Source: Molossus alvarezi (Eukaryota > Chordata > Mammalia > Chiroptera > Molossidae). Taken from it: a DNA stretch of 64,000 nucleotides. Both the position numbers and the translations under genes were made by a program. Of the stretch, positions 44,759 through 53,816 are shown in pieces. The stretch is taken from the NCBI GenBank assembly GCA_037176705.1, contig CM073896.1, positions 24,440,708-24,504,707 of the forward strand, read 5' to 3'. Each line of letters starts with the position of its first letter. The first letter of the stretch is position 1. The notes beneath the pieces are model-generated. The model was not told the DNA's origin and ran no database searches. It saw only the letters and a list, made by a program, of their open reading frames with translations.

Positions 44759-45261
44759 AGTAGCTGTTAGTAGGGATATTGGTGCGAAGAATGTGAAAAT
44801 CTCTTCATTTTTGATTCTGGGATCCAAGTTGCTGGCTGGTGAGTTTTCCCTCAGTCTCGGCGTCATCTGATCTTGGCTAATCTCCTCTGTCCAGAGGAAT
44901 TTCCGGCATATCTCAGAGTAGGGCTCATTTATGATCAATGTTTAGAGAGTTATGGGAAGTTTCCCTGAAAGTCAGATGTGAAGACGTGATGCCCTCTTCT
45001 TGCTGAAGGTAGCAGTTTGAGTGTACATCCAACTGCAAGAGACCTTTCTTCTCTCCTGATAGCTCGTGGGGAGATTAACATCTAAAGTGATCATTAAAAT
45101 GATTGGCATGGTCTGTTACTTCAACAAGAATATGAGTGAGGGGAACTGTTAAAAGAGGATGAAAGATGGAGTGGAACATTATCCAATTAATTATTTTGAA
45201 AACATGGAGAAAATGAAAAAACTGTAGTTGAAATATTATTTTATTTTATTTTTGAAAACTT
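44759..45261. other. no recognised feature
   Basis: Unique sequence. ORF shadows from the adjacent LTR extend in. No exon recognised. Confidence 0.3.
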
Positions 45262-45432
45262 ATCTTTATTGTTGAATGTATTACAGATGTTCCTCCTTTT
45301 CCCCCTATTGACCCCCTCATCCCTCCTGCCTTCCCCACATTAGTGTCTGTGTCCATTGGTTACACATATATGCATATAAGTTCTTTGGTGTATCTCTTCC
45401 CACCCCTACTTCTCTTTGAGGTTTGTCAGCCA
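45262..45432 (-). mobile_element. 5'-truncated L1/half-L1 3' tail
   Basis: The reverse complement matches the 3' end of the element at 51498-53816 block by block: gacaaacctcaaag, ggggtgggaaga, accaaagaacttatatgcat, aaccaatggacac, cattcaacaataaaga. A-rich sequence lies on its left, as expected for a minus-strand insertion. Only about 170 bp of the 3' UTR was inserted. Confidence 0.88.
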
Positions 45433-46008
45433 AACAACCAATTTTTAAGAAAATGATGCATTTTTTCCACCTCCCCCTAGCTTTATTCTGCCATTTTATT
45501 CAACAGAGCATTGATCGTCCTTCTCTGGGATCATGGTGGGAAATCAATCTAAACTTCCAGTTGCAGTGTGTTAGTGTTAAGATGGGCAAATAGCCTCTGA
45601 CGTGGTTGCTATTAAGGCTGCCATTGTAACTTCAGACAATGAAACCTTAGTGACACCTTCGTCTGTGGGAGGCCAGCTGAAGGGTCTCCCACATCTCTGT
45701 GAACACCTTCCATCCAGGTCCTAGGAATTCTGAGGCGGATTGCACTTCTGGTGTTTGCCCCTCTGCTTTCAAACCCTTTACAAGCAAATGTATAGTAACT
45801 GAAAATGGAAACATGGGGGATGTCCAGGAAGGTTCGACAGAGACAGAGAAGGTGATACTCATGCCAAGTTTTAAATGTTAATCTGGATTTCTCTAAACAC
45901 TGTGTCCCATCAGAGTCCAGGGCACAAGGTGACCCAGCAATGAGAGCTTGGTGTTATCTGAAATAAAGTGCGTATTTAATAATGACTTACAATAGTATTA
46001 GGCACTTT
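45433..46008. other. no recognised feature
   Basis: Unique sequence with short ORFs lacking domains. Confidence 0.3.
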
Positions 46009-46094
46009 ATAATTATTTATTTTTTTAAATTCTCACCCAAGGACATTTTTTTTTTTATTGCTTATTTTAAAGCAAGTCAGGGAGAGAAAGAGAA

Positions 46095-46157
<63 letters not shown>

Positions 46158-46327
46158 CACATCTATGTGAAAGAGATATATCAATTGGTTGCCTCCTATA
46201 CATGTCCCAACTAGAGATTGACCTGCAACCTAGGAATGTGCCTTGACCAGGAATCAAACCCATAACCTTTCGGTGCATGGGACGACACTCCAACCAACTG
46301 AGTCACACAGCCAGGGCATAATTATTT
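46009..46327 (-). mobile_element. VES-type SINE (older) with expanded GA tract
   Basis: The 10-bp TSD ataattattt is at 46009-46018 and 46318-46327. ttctcacccaaggacatttt at left, tatatcaattggttgcctcc, and head actgagtcacacagccaggg. It carries both a caccca-agg tail and an inserted poly-T segment. Confidence 0.9.
46079..46152 (+). repeat. (GA)n microsatellite in SINE
   Basis: A mostly pure GA run within the GA-rich body of the minus-strand SINE. Frames reading RERERE or SLSLSL are artefacts. Confidence 0.95.
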
Positions 46328-46374
46328 TTAATTACTATTTATAGTAATATAAACAACACACTACTATGTTTTAG

Positions 46375-46560
46375 GACCTTTTCTAATTCTTATAGCAGCT
46401 CATCCAGATAGACAGTAGTTGAGGAACTGAGACTTGGGGAGAGAGAACTTTTCTCTGAAGAGAGAGGTTGCCAAAGGTCCAGAGCTGGTAGTTGGCAGGG
46501 ACAGGGTTTAAATCCAGTCTTTTATTCCCCTGTCTTTTGATTCCACCACATGACTCCCCT
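46375..46560 (-). mobile_element. MIR SINE, antisense
   Basis: tagttgaggaactgagactt, gttgccaaaggtccagagct and ggcagggacagggtttaaat follow antisense MIR. Confidence 0.75.
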
Positions 46561-46649
46561 GACTGGAATCTTATCCTTACTAAGTGATTTTTTAAATAGA
46601 AGTTAAATTTTTCAGGTTGCTTTATAGTAGGAACTAAAGTGGCCCAACC

Positions 46650-46912
46650 CTCTAAAGCAGTGATTTTCAACCTTTTTCATCTTATGGTACACATAAACTA
46701 ATGACTAAAAATCTGCGGCACGCCAAAATATATTTTTTACTGATCTGACCAAACAACAACAAAAAGGTATAATTTTAATTCATTCACACTGGATGGCTAT
46801 TGTCTTGGCTGTTGTCATTTTTTTATTTGACAATCTAAGGGCAGTGCCCCTGACTGAACCGTCAGGTATTGCATGTTTTAAAAATTCCTGTGGGCCAAAC
46901 TGCTTTTCTAAA
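46650..46912 (+). mobile_element. non-autonomous hAT element of bat type, right end worn
   Basis: Starts at 46658 with cagtgattttcaaccttttt, then catcttatggtacacataaa, aaatctgcggcacgccaaaa, attcattcacactggatggc and tgacaatctaagggcagtgc. This matches the nonautonomous hAT order known from bat genomes. The probable 8-bp TSD is ctctaaag (46650-46657) versus ttctaaag (46905-46912). The right terminal repeat is poorly preserved. Confidence 0.8.
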
Positions 46913-47223
46913 GGGCTCCTGATCTTTGCAGATTAAGGCAATCTCCTTTACACAAGAGTCACTCATGGGTTTGATCATCGTGGTGCAGTTTCCAGGAAGC
47001 TAATCATCTCCTGGCAAATTGACAGTTGGGTTTGGTGGCTTACAAAGCAGATGACCAGACTCAAGAACACGGGAACTGCCTTGTTTACTGCCAACAAGGG
47101 TGGAACTGTCTGTGTCACCAACTCTGTGCCTTCTCCTCAGTAATAGTGTATCTTGTGGTTTCACCCTTTCAAAGTGCACCAGAACCATATTCGGCAACGA
47201 CAAGGTGGCTTTGTGATGATATA

Positions 47224-47477
47224 CTTGGCTGCTTCTCTTTTTTTTAAAATATGTTTTTATTGATTTTTTTTTGGGGGGGGAAGAGAGAGGAAGGGAGAGA
47301 GAGAGAGAAACATCAATGTGAGAGAGAAACATTGATTGGCTGCCTACTGCATGCCCCCTACTGGAGATCGAGCCTGAAACCCAGGCATGTGCCCTGACCA
47401 GGAATCGAACCGGGACCTCTCAGTCCATGGATGATGCTCAGTCTACTGAGCTACACCAGCCGGGCTTGGCTACTTCT
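47224..47477 (-). mobile_element. VES-type SINE (older subfamily C) with TSD
   Basis: The TSD cttggctgcttct / cttggctacttct is at 47224-47236 and 47465-47477. tttttattgatttttttttg, aacattgattggctgcctac, a CTCF-like core at 47352-47364, and head gagctacaccagccgggc. Confidence 0.93.
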
Positions 47478-47619
47478 TGATATACTCATCTACATTGGCC
47501 CCTGGATCCCATCCTGTTCCTAGGTAGAAGCATTCTATGGAGCCCTGGATGTTGTATTAGTACAAGGTGACTGTTTTTTTCCCTTTGTTTTGAGTGAGTG
47601 TTTAATGGCTACAATTCCT

Positions 47620-48098
47620 CCCATCCTGGTATCCATTCCACTTTGCAATATGCCTCTCCTCCTCCTCTCATCCAGGGTCTGTTTCTCCACACCCTTGAAT
47701 ATGGCCGGCTTTGTTATTTGCTTTGACTAGTAGAATACAGCTGGGGTGATACTTGTGAGTTCCAGAGTTTAGGCCACAAGAGGCCACATAGCTTCTACCT
47801 TTCAGCCTCATGGACCACTGCCCCAAGACCAGCATATAAGGAAGCCTGCTGGAGGATGAACCACTGGAGGAGACCAAGACACATCTCCCCACAGGAATAG
47901 TACCTGCCTATAGATATGTGTGAGGTTCTCTCAGATCTTCTGTCCAGCTGACTCTGCAGGTTCATGAGGGGCCTAAGCAGAAATCATCAGAAGAACTATC
48001 CCGCCAACCATAAAATAATGAAAAATGCTAAGTTACTGTTTTTAAGTCACTGCATTTTGGGGTGGGTTTGTAATAGAGCAAAGGCTAATCGATATACT
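47620..48098 (+). mobile_element. old MLT1-like LTR
   Basis: tggccggctttgttatttgc, ttccagagtttaggccacaa, ccagcatataaggaagcctg and aagtcactgcattttggggt follow old MaLR-type LTR sequence. The left boundary is uncertain. Confidence 0.5.
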
Positions 48099-49329
48099 AT
48101 GTTCTCTGGCTCCAGTAATTCTGGAACTCAATTTCCTCAGGTGAAAACGAACAGTTTGGACTGGCTCATCTGCAAGGATGTTTTTATTGCTACTAAGGTT
48201 GGTATTACAAACAATAGAGTGAGCAAAGGCATAGAAGCGAGAACACAGAAGCTGTTTTGGATATAATAGGACATGTTAAGAAAGGTTGTTTGGCTGGAGC
48301 AGAGCCTTTAGGAATAGAATCTAACTCTAGAAAGGTAAGTTAGAACAAGACTGAGGAGCAGCCTTCATGCCAAGGTGGTGATTAGTTATTTTAGCTGTTC
48401 ACCTATTAAATGGTGAATGACAAGGAGAGCAGAAATGAGAAAATGAGCTTTGATGGTTATTGTTAAAAATCTGGCATGGCAGATGAGATCAGAGGGCTGG
48501 AGCTGGGCTGTGTGCTGGAGAATAGCATCTTCTTGGCTTTTATGGTTTAGGACAGAGCTCAGACTGCACATTGGTAAACTCTGGGGTACCTGAATTTGTG
48601 GAGGACAAAAAGTTCTCACCAAAACATCCAAAGTAAAGTTTTGCCAAAAAATCAGTAAGACAAGCTGTTTCATCCCATGAGTATGCTAACCACCACACAG
48701 ACACCATCTGTGTATAATGAGGTGGCACTCTAGTAAGGATTGTAAACTGTATTATTATTCTGCATGTTCTCTGGACCTGGTCATGATTATGATTTTTCAC
48801 TTTTTAGCAGAGCCATGGGAAATAAATGCATGTAAATATAATAATTCTTCTCAGGCCCCTGTATCCAAGCCCAGGGATTTCTATTGAGTTTACCAAGGAG
48901 TTATATATTGGGCATTGGGGACCAAGCTTAATGAGTAAAGGAGTATAATTTTGCATTCCTTTGCCATTAATGTTTGAGAGCACATAACCTTAGAACCTAA
49001 CAAATCGATGGGTGAAGAGTTGAATATTCTCGGTTCCTTGATTAAATGTGATCTAATGGCTCCCAAATCCCATTCTTACCTCTAATAGACATCAACTGCA
49101 GTGAAATTTTGCTTCCACAATTACTGAATGAATCCAAACCCGTAAAAGTGAGAAATCTTAGGGAAGAAGCTTTAACTCAAGAATTAAATAGTCCCAACAA
49201 CATCATCTTTAAAGAGATCAGTTATAATGATAGTTCCCGTCCCCTGGGAATAGCTTAGGGTCACAGTTGGCAGGACAGGAAAGGGGACTAAACCATGCAC
49301 AATAAATGTTGCACAAAGACTGATGACTA
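48099..49329. other. no recognised feature
   Basis: Unique sequence. ORFs of 86-100 codons (47964-48266, 48386-48800) have no domain. Confidence 0.3.
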
Positions 49330-49960
49330 GCTTACTTCTCATTGTATCATTTGGGATGCTTCTATAAGTAATAGAGAAACCCAACGCAACTGACTTAAAC
49401 AATAAGCCATTTATTATCTCATATAAAAAGGAGTTTAGACTTAGGCCAAGTTCCAGGGTTAGCTAATTCAGTGGTTCAGAGATATCATCAAAGACCCAGA
49501 TTTGTCCCGTTTTTCTGCCCTGTCGCTCTCAATGTGGTGACTTTTGTTGTCAGGCTTGTCTCCTAATTTGTGCCATTTCTACAGCTACTCCAAGCACAGA
49601 GCAGTATCAAAAGGTGAGAAAAGGAATGAGTGTTTCCTTATGGATCTTTTGAAGAATAAGAAAAACTTCTCCTGAATTCCCCTCCAGAGTTTCCCCCTAC
49701 CTCATGTGTGGGACTGTGTTTCATATCCTCTCCTAAACCACCCACTGGTAAGAGTAATAGAACTGTGAAGGCCACCTAAGATAAATCAAGGCACCCATAG
49801 AGCCCTGGGAGTGGCCACCTTTCCAGAAGCCCAAGCCAACTGAGAGCCAACCTGGACTGAGGCTCTGTAAAGCAAGGTAAAGGGGAAGGAATGACTGTTC
49901 AATGAGTAACCAAGGTTGTTTGCCACAAATGATAACCATGATATATGCACCTGTCAATCA
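49330..49960 (-). mobile_element. ancient interspersed repeat, family not identified
   Basis: acttaaacaataagccattt, tattatctcatataaaaagg, gttagctaattcagtggttc and cctctcctaaaccacccact resemble a mammal-wide old repeat I cannot name. The strand is a guess from the A/T-rich left flank. Confidence 0.35.
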
Positions 49961-50031
49961 GTTCCATTTGCCAAGGCTAACTAGCACACTGCTTAAGCAA
50001 GTCTCCAGCCTCTCTAACTTGGACGGATTCT

Positions 50032-50414
50032 GTGTTGGTTTCCTATTGCTGCTATAACAAACTACCACAAACTGAGTGGTCAAAAACAATACACACATAT
50101 TATCTTCTAGTTTTGGAAGCCAGAAGGCTGAAGTGAATTCTCTGTGGAATCAAGGTGGTGGCAGGATGCGTTCCTTCTGCAGGTTCTAGAGGAAAATTCC
50201 TTGTCTTTTCTCTCTGGTTCCCTGTCTTCTGTCTCCCTCTCCTACCAAGGACCCTTTTGATTACATTGGGCCTACTCGGAAGATCCAGAATAATCTCCCA
50301 CTGTAATTCTACCTGCCTCCTTAATTCTTCTTTGCCATGAAACCTAACGCAGTCACAGGTTCTGAAGATTAGGTCTGTAGACATCACTGAAAGGCCGTTA
50401 TTCTGCCGACCACA
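50032..50414 (-). mobile_element. MLT1-type (ERVL-MaLR) LTR, antisense
   Basis: ggtttcctattgctgctata, acaaactaccacaaactgag, aaggacccttttgattacat, tccagaataatctcccactg and gccgttattctgccgaccac follow antisense MLT1. ORFs across it are LTR shadows. Confidence 0.85.
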
Positions 50415-50459
50415 GATATGGTTTCCACCCCTGAGATGGGAGTGCTCTCATGGCAGTGT

Positions 50460-50655
50460 CGGGAAATGAGCACAGCCGCTGGGTTTTAATTTCAGCTTCT
50501 CCACTTTATTGTACGGATATGTATACTCTGACAAGCTATATAACTTCTCAAAGATATAGTTTCCTCAATATAAAATGAAATTAATATTCATCTCAAAGGG
50601 TAGTTTTAAGAACTTAGTAAGACGTTATATGGAAAATGCCTGCAGTGTCTAGGTT
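50460..50655 (+). mobile_element. MIR SINE
   Basis: tctgacaagctatataactt, ctcaaagatatagtttcctc and tagttttaagaacttagtaa follow sense MIR. Confidence 0.7.
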
Positions 50656-50744
50656 AGAATATATATTCACTCAGATGGCATCATCACTCTTTCTTTTACC
50701 TCTGAAAGCCTATGAATGTTGTGTAACCCTTGTTTCTATTATTA

Positions 50745-50930
50745 GAGGTGTGGACTCAGATGCTAGACTTGCTAGCCATGCAATCATTGGCTGGTTGTTA
50801 AATTTTTCTGAGATTAAGTTTTCTCATCGGTTAAATGGGAATAATAAAATCCTCTTCTTAGGAGAGGTGACGATGAAATGAACTAGCATGTATTTATTAG
50901 CTAGCACAGTTCCTGATTCATGGCAAGTCA
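50745..50930 (+). mobile_element. MIR SINE, second copy
   Basis: gtgtggactcagatgctaga, gttttctcatcggttaaatg, ggaataataaaatcctcttc and tagcacagttcctgattcat follow sense MIR. Independent of the copy just upstream. Confidence 0.75.
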
Positions 50931-51497
50931 TCAGTTAAATTTACTCCATTTCCTTTCCTCAACACCTGTTCTCATGACAGCGTCACAGTTCATTCACACC
51001 AAGGCAGTGGTTGTAGTGTACACCAGATTCATCTAGAAAGTTAGTTTAAAATATAACTTCTTGATTCCTACTCCTCGCCTACTAAGTCAGGATTTTGAGA
51101 TGTGAAGGAGGGCTAGATAGTCTTCACGAAGATATAAATGGCTGATCAAACTTTGTCCTGATAACTTTCACAGGAATACCTGAATTTTAACATTGAATAA
51201 ACATCATGTTAACGGGTTAACTAGGAAATTTTAGGTATTACCCAGAAGATAGAGGAAGTATTTGAGGGGATAATACCCCTTGTCACTGCTTCTGAATTAA
51301 TACATATAATAAGGGCAAAAATAATTTAAGTAAGGGAGTGAAAGAAAATCAGTGGTTAAAATGAATTATTTAGATTTCCTGTGTATTTTTTCATATTGAC
51401 ATCATCCTCATTAATGTGGAAAGTGGGAAGTTGGTGGTAGAATATCCAGCATTAAATTACAGAGATAACCTCTGTTGATGCTCCTCTGTTGTGTGAT
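50931..51497. other. no recognised feature
   Basis: AT-rich unique sequence up to the half-L1 target site. Confidence 0.35.
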
Positions 51498-51690
51498 AAA
51501 AACATACATTAAAGACTTCTGGTCAAGATGGCAGGTAGGTAAATGCGGTATCGCGTCCTCCCACAACCACATCAAAGTTACAACTAAACTACAGAACAAC
51601 CATTATTCAAAACTGCCTGAAATTAAGCTGGATGGAAGTCCTACAACTACGGAATTAAAGCAGCAGCCACATCCAGACTGGTAGGAGGGG

Positions 51691-51840
51691 CGGAGGAGCG
51701 ACGGGCGGAGGAGCGACGGGCGGAGGAGCGACGGGCGGAGGAGCGACGGGCGGAGGAGCGACGGGCGGAGGAGCGACGGGCGGAGGAGCGACGGGCGGAG
51801 GAGCGACGGGCGGAGGAGCGACGGGCGGAGGAGCGACGGG
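51691..51840 (+). repeat. 15-bp VNTR, ten perfect units, GC-box/CpG-rich
   Basis: Ten identical copies of cggaggagcgacggg, with three CpGs per unit. Each junction forms GGGCGG, an Sp/KLF-type GC box. It lies about 180 bp into the half-L1 5' UTR. Because 15 is a multiple of 3, several frames stay open (ARRSS or PVAPP repeats), which is not a gene. Confidence 0.98.
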
Positions 51841-52492
51841 CTGGTCCCACACCCACATGTGGCGGATAAAAATCAGGAGGACACTTGGCTGGGAAGGTCT
51901 TTCCTGAGCACTGAGGGGTCCCTGTCCCACACCAAGTACCCAGCTCAGGGTGCCAGTGCCAGGAAGAGAATCCCCATAACTTCTGGCTGGAAAAACCAGC
52001 GGGAACTGAGGCTCAGGGAAGCTGAGGCGGCTGGAGCCCCAGGCAGCTCCTTAAAGGGCCCGCACATGGACTTATCGGACTCTCTCCCTCTAAGCTTGGA
52101 GGGGAGGCAGCTCGAGGGGCGCCAGAGACATACAGGGAAGAACTGAGCTGTTTGGCACTGGAGCGAGGGCTTTCTCTGGAACAAATGTGCTGTCAGAGGC
52201 CTTTGTTCCTTTGGTGAGCCCTTCCCTGGGGTGGCAGACAGCTGCCATATCTGGGACTCCAGCAACCTGGCTCACACTGGTAGCCCCGCCCTGGTGACTC
52301 CCAGAGGCCCCGCCCCACCCAACTTTCAGGCCCACCCAAGCTGTTGCCACTTGCTTAACTGTAGGATTGGCCTGTCTTGGATCCTGCTTCAGGTTTTTCC
52401 TAAATTCTATCAAACAAGCAGCATCTGGTGTCAGCTAGCCTAATACCACTCGTTAAGTAATACACAGAAACAAACATAGGGAGGCAGCCAAA

Positions 52493-53433
52493 ATGAGGAG
52501 ACAAAGAAACAAGTCCCAAATGAAAGAACAGAACAAAACCCTAAGAAAAGAACTAAGTGAAATAAAGATAAGCAACCTAACAGATGCTGAGTTCAAAATA
52601 CTGCTTATAAGGATGCTCAATGAACTTAGTGAGAACCTCAGTGAACTTAGGGAGGGCCTCAAGAGCATAAAAAAGGACAAGTCAGAAATTATGGATGCAC
52701 AGTCAGAAATGAAGGAGGCATTAACTGAAATAAAGAATAATTTACAAAGATTCAATAGTAGAGTACGTAAATCAAAGAAGCAAACCATTGATTTGGAATA
52801 TAAGGAAGCAAAAAACGCCCAATCAGAACAGCAAAAAGAAAAAAGAATCCAAAAAAATGAGGATAGTGTAAGGAGCCTCTGGGACAACTTCAAGCGTGCC
52901 AACATTTGCATCTTGGGGGTGCCGGAAGGAGAAGAGGGAGAACAAGAAATCGAAAACCTTTTGAAACAATAATGGCAGAAAACTTTCCTAACTTGGTGAA
53001 GGAAACAGACATACAAGTCCAGGAAGCACAGAGAGTCTCAAATCAGATGAACCCCGAGAGGCCCACACCAAGACACATCATCATCAAAATGCAAAAGTTT
53101 CAAGATAAAGAGAGAATCTTAAAAGCAGCAAGAGAAAGGCAGCTAGTTACCTACAAGGGAGTTCCCATAAGGCTGTCAGCTGATTTCTCAAAAGAAACTT
53201 TGCAGGCCAGAAGGGAGTGTCAAGAAATATTCAGAGTGATGAAAAGCAAGAACCTACAACCAAGATGACTCTATCCTGCAAAGCTGTCATTTAGAATTGA
53301 TGGCCATATAAAGAGTTTCCCAGACAAGAACAAGTTAAACAAGTTCATCACCACCAAACAATTATTATATGAAATGATGAAGGGTCTTTTTGAAGAGAAA
53401 GATAAAATATATGAACAAACAAAATGGCCATGA
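52493..53433 (+). pseudogene. L1-type ORF1 (RNA-binding chaperone), frameshifted and with a stop
   Basis: ORF1p normally trimerises through a coiled coil and binds L1 RNA in the RNP. Residues 1 to about 130 are charged, heptad-like coiled coil. The RRM begins near residue 136 (ANICILGVPEGEE). The C-terminal domain motif FSKETLQARRE is encoded near 53195. After residue 159 the frame stops at TAA 52970-52972. The same domain continues in another frame from about 52965, best explained by loss of one T in the run 52959-52962. A TGA at 53266-53268 cuts the C-terminal domain, whose sequence then stays open to TGA 53431-53433. The start ATG has A at -3. The copy is now dead as a protein gene. Confidence 0.9.
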
Positions 53434-53692
53434 ATACATATCTATCAACAATGGAATCTACAAACAAAATGAAAAGGTAGAACAGAAACATTCTGATAGA
53501 TATAGAGAACATTTTGTTGGTTGCCAGATGGGAGGGGATTGGGGGAACGGGTGAAAAAGGTGAAGGGATTAAGAAGTACAAATTCATTGATAGACTGACA
53601 AACCTCAAAGGGAAAGGAGTAGGGGGGTGGGAAGAAATAAACCAAAGAACTTATATGCATAACCAATGGACACGGACAACAGTGTGGGAAAA

Positions 53693-53736
53693 GGCGGGAG
53701 GGTGGTGGGAGTGGGGAGGAGGGGGGTCAATGGGGG
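53693..53736 (+). other. G-rich polypurine tract of L1-type 3' UTR (potential G-quadruplex)
   Basis: Multiple GGG or longer runs within 44 bases (ggcgggagggtggtgggagt, then gggg, gggggg, ggggg). A G-rich tract in the 3' UTR is a recurrent L1 feature in mammals. It is also present, shorter, in the truncated copy at 45262-45432. Confidence 0.75.
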
Positions 53737-53816
53737 AAAAATGAGGAACATTTGTAATACAGTCTACATTCAACAATAAAGATTAAGAAAAAAAGAAAAA
53801 AAAAAACATACATTAA

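Larger units (their letters stand above)
51498..53816 (+). mobile_element. full-length half-L1 (HAL1-like) retrotransposon: 5' UTR, ORF1, 3' UTR, no ORF2
   Basis: The 15-bp exact TSD aaaaacatacattaa is at 51498-51512 and 53802-53816. The element begins agacttctggtcaagatggc. The YY1-type motif caagatggc is at 51524-51532, at the place where full-length L1s carry it. A 5' UTR of about 980 bp contains a 15-bp VNTR. ORF1 follows at 52493-53433. The 3' UTR has a G-rich tract (53693-53736), AATAAA (53776-53781) and an A-tail. There is no endonuclease/RT ORF2 between 53433 and the 3' UTR. HAL1 elements are L1 derivatives with ORF1 only that depend on L1 in trans. A spliced or internally deleted L1 copy is the alternative. 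Confidence 0.88.

Noticed and set aside
51647..51930. Minus-strand ORFs of 69 and 91 codons with ARRSS or PVAPP repeats
   Set aside because: They are translations of the ten-unit 15-bp VNTR in the half-L1 5' UTR. A 15-bp unit without stops keeps several frames open by itself.
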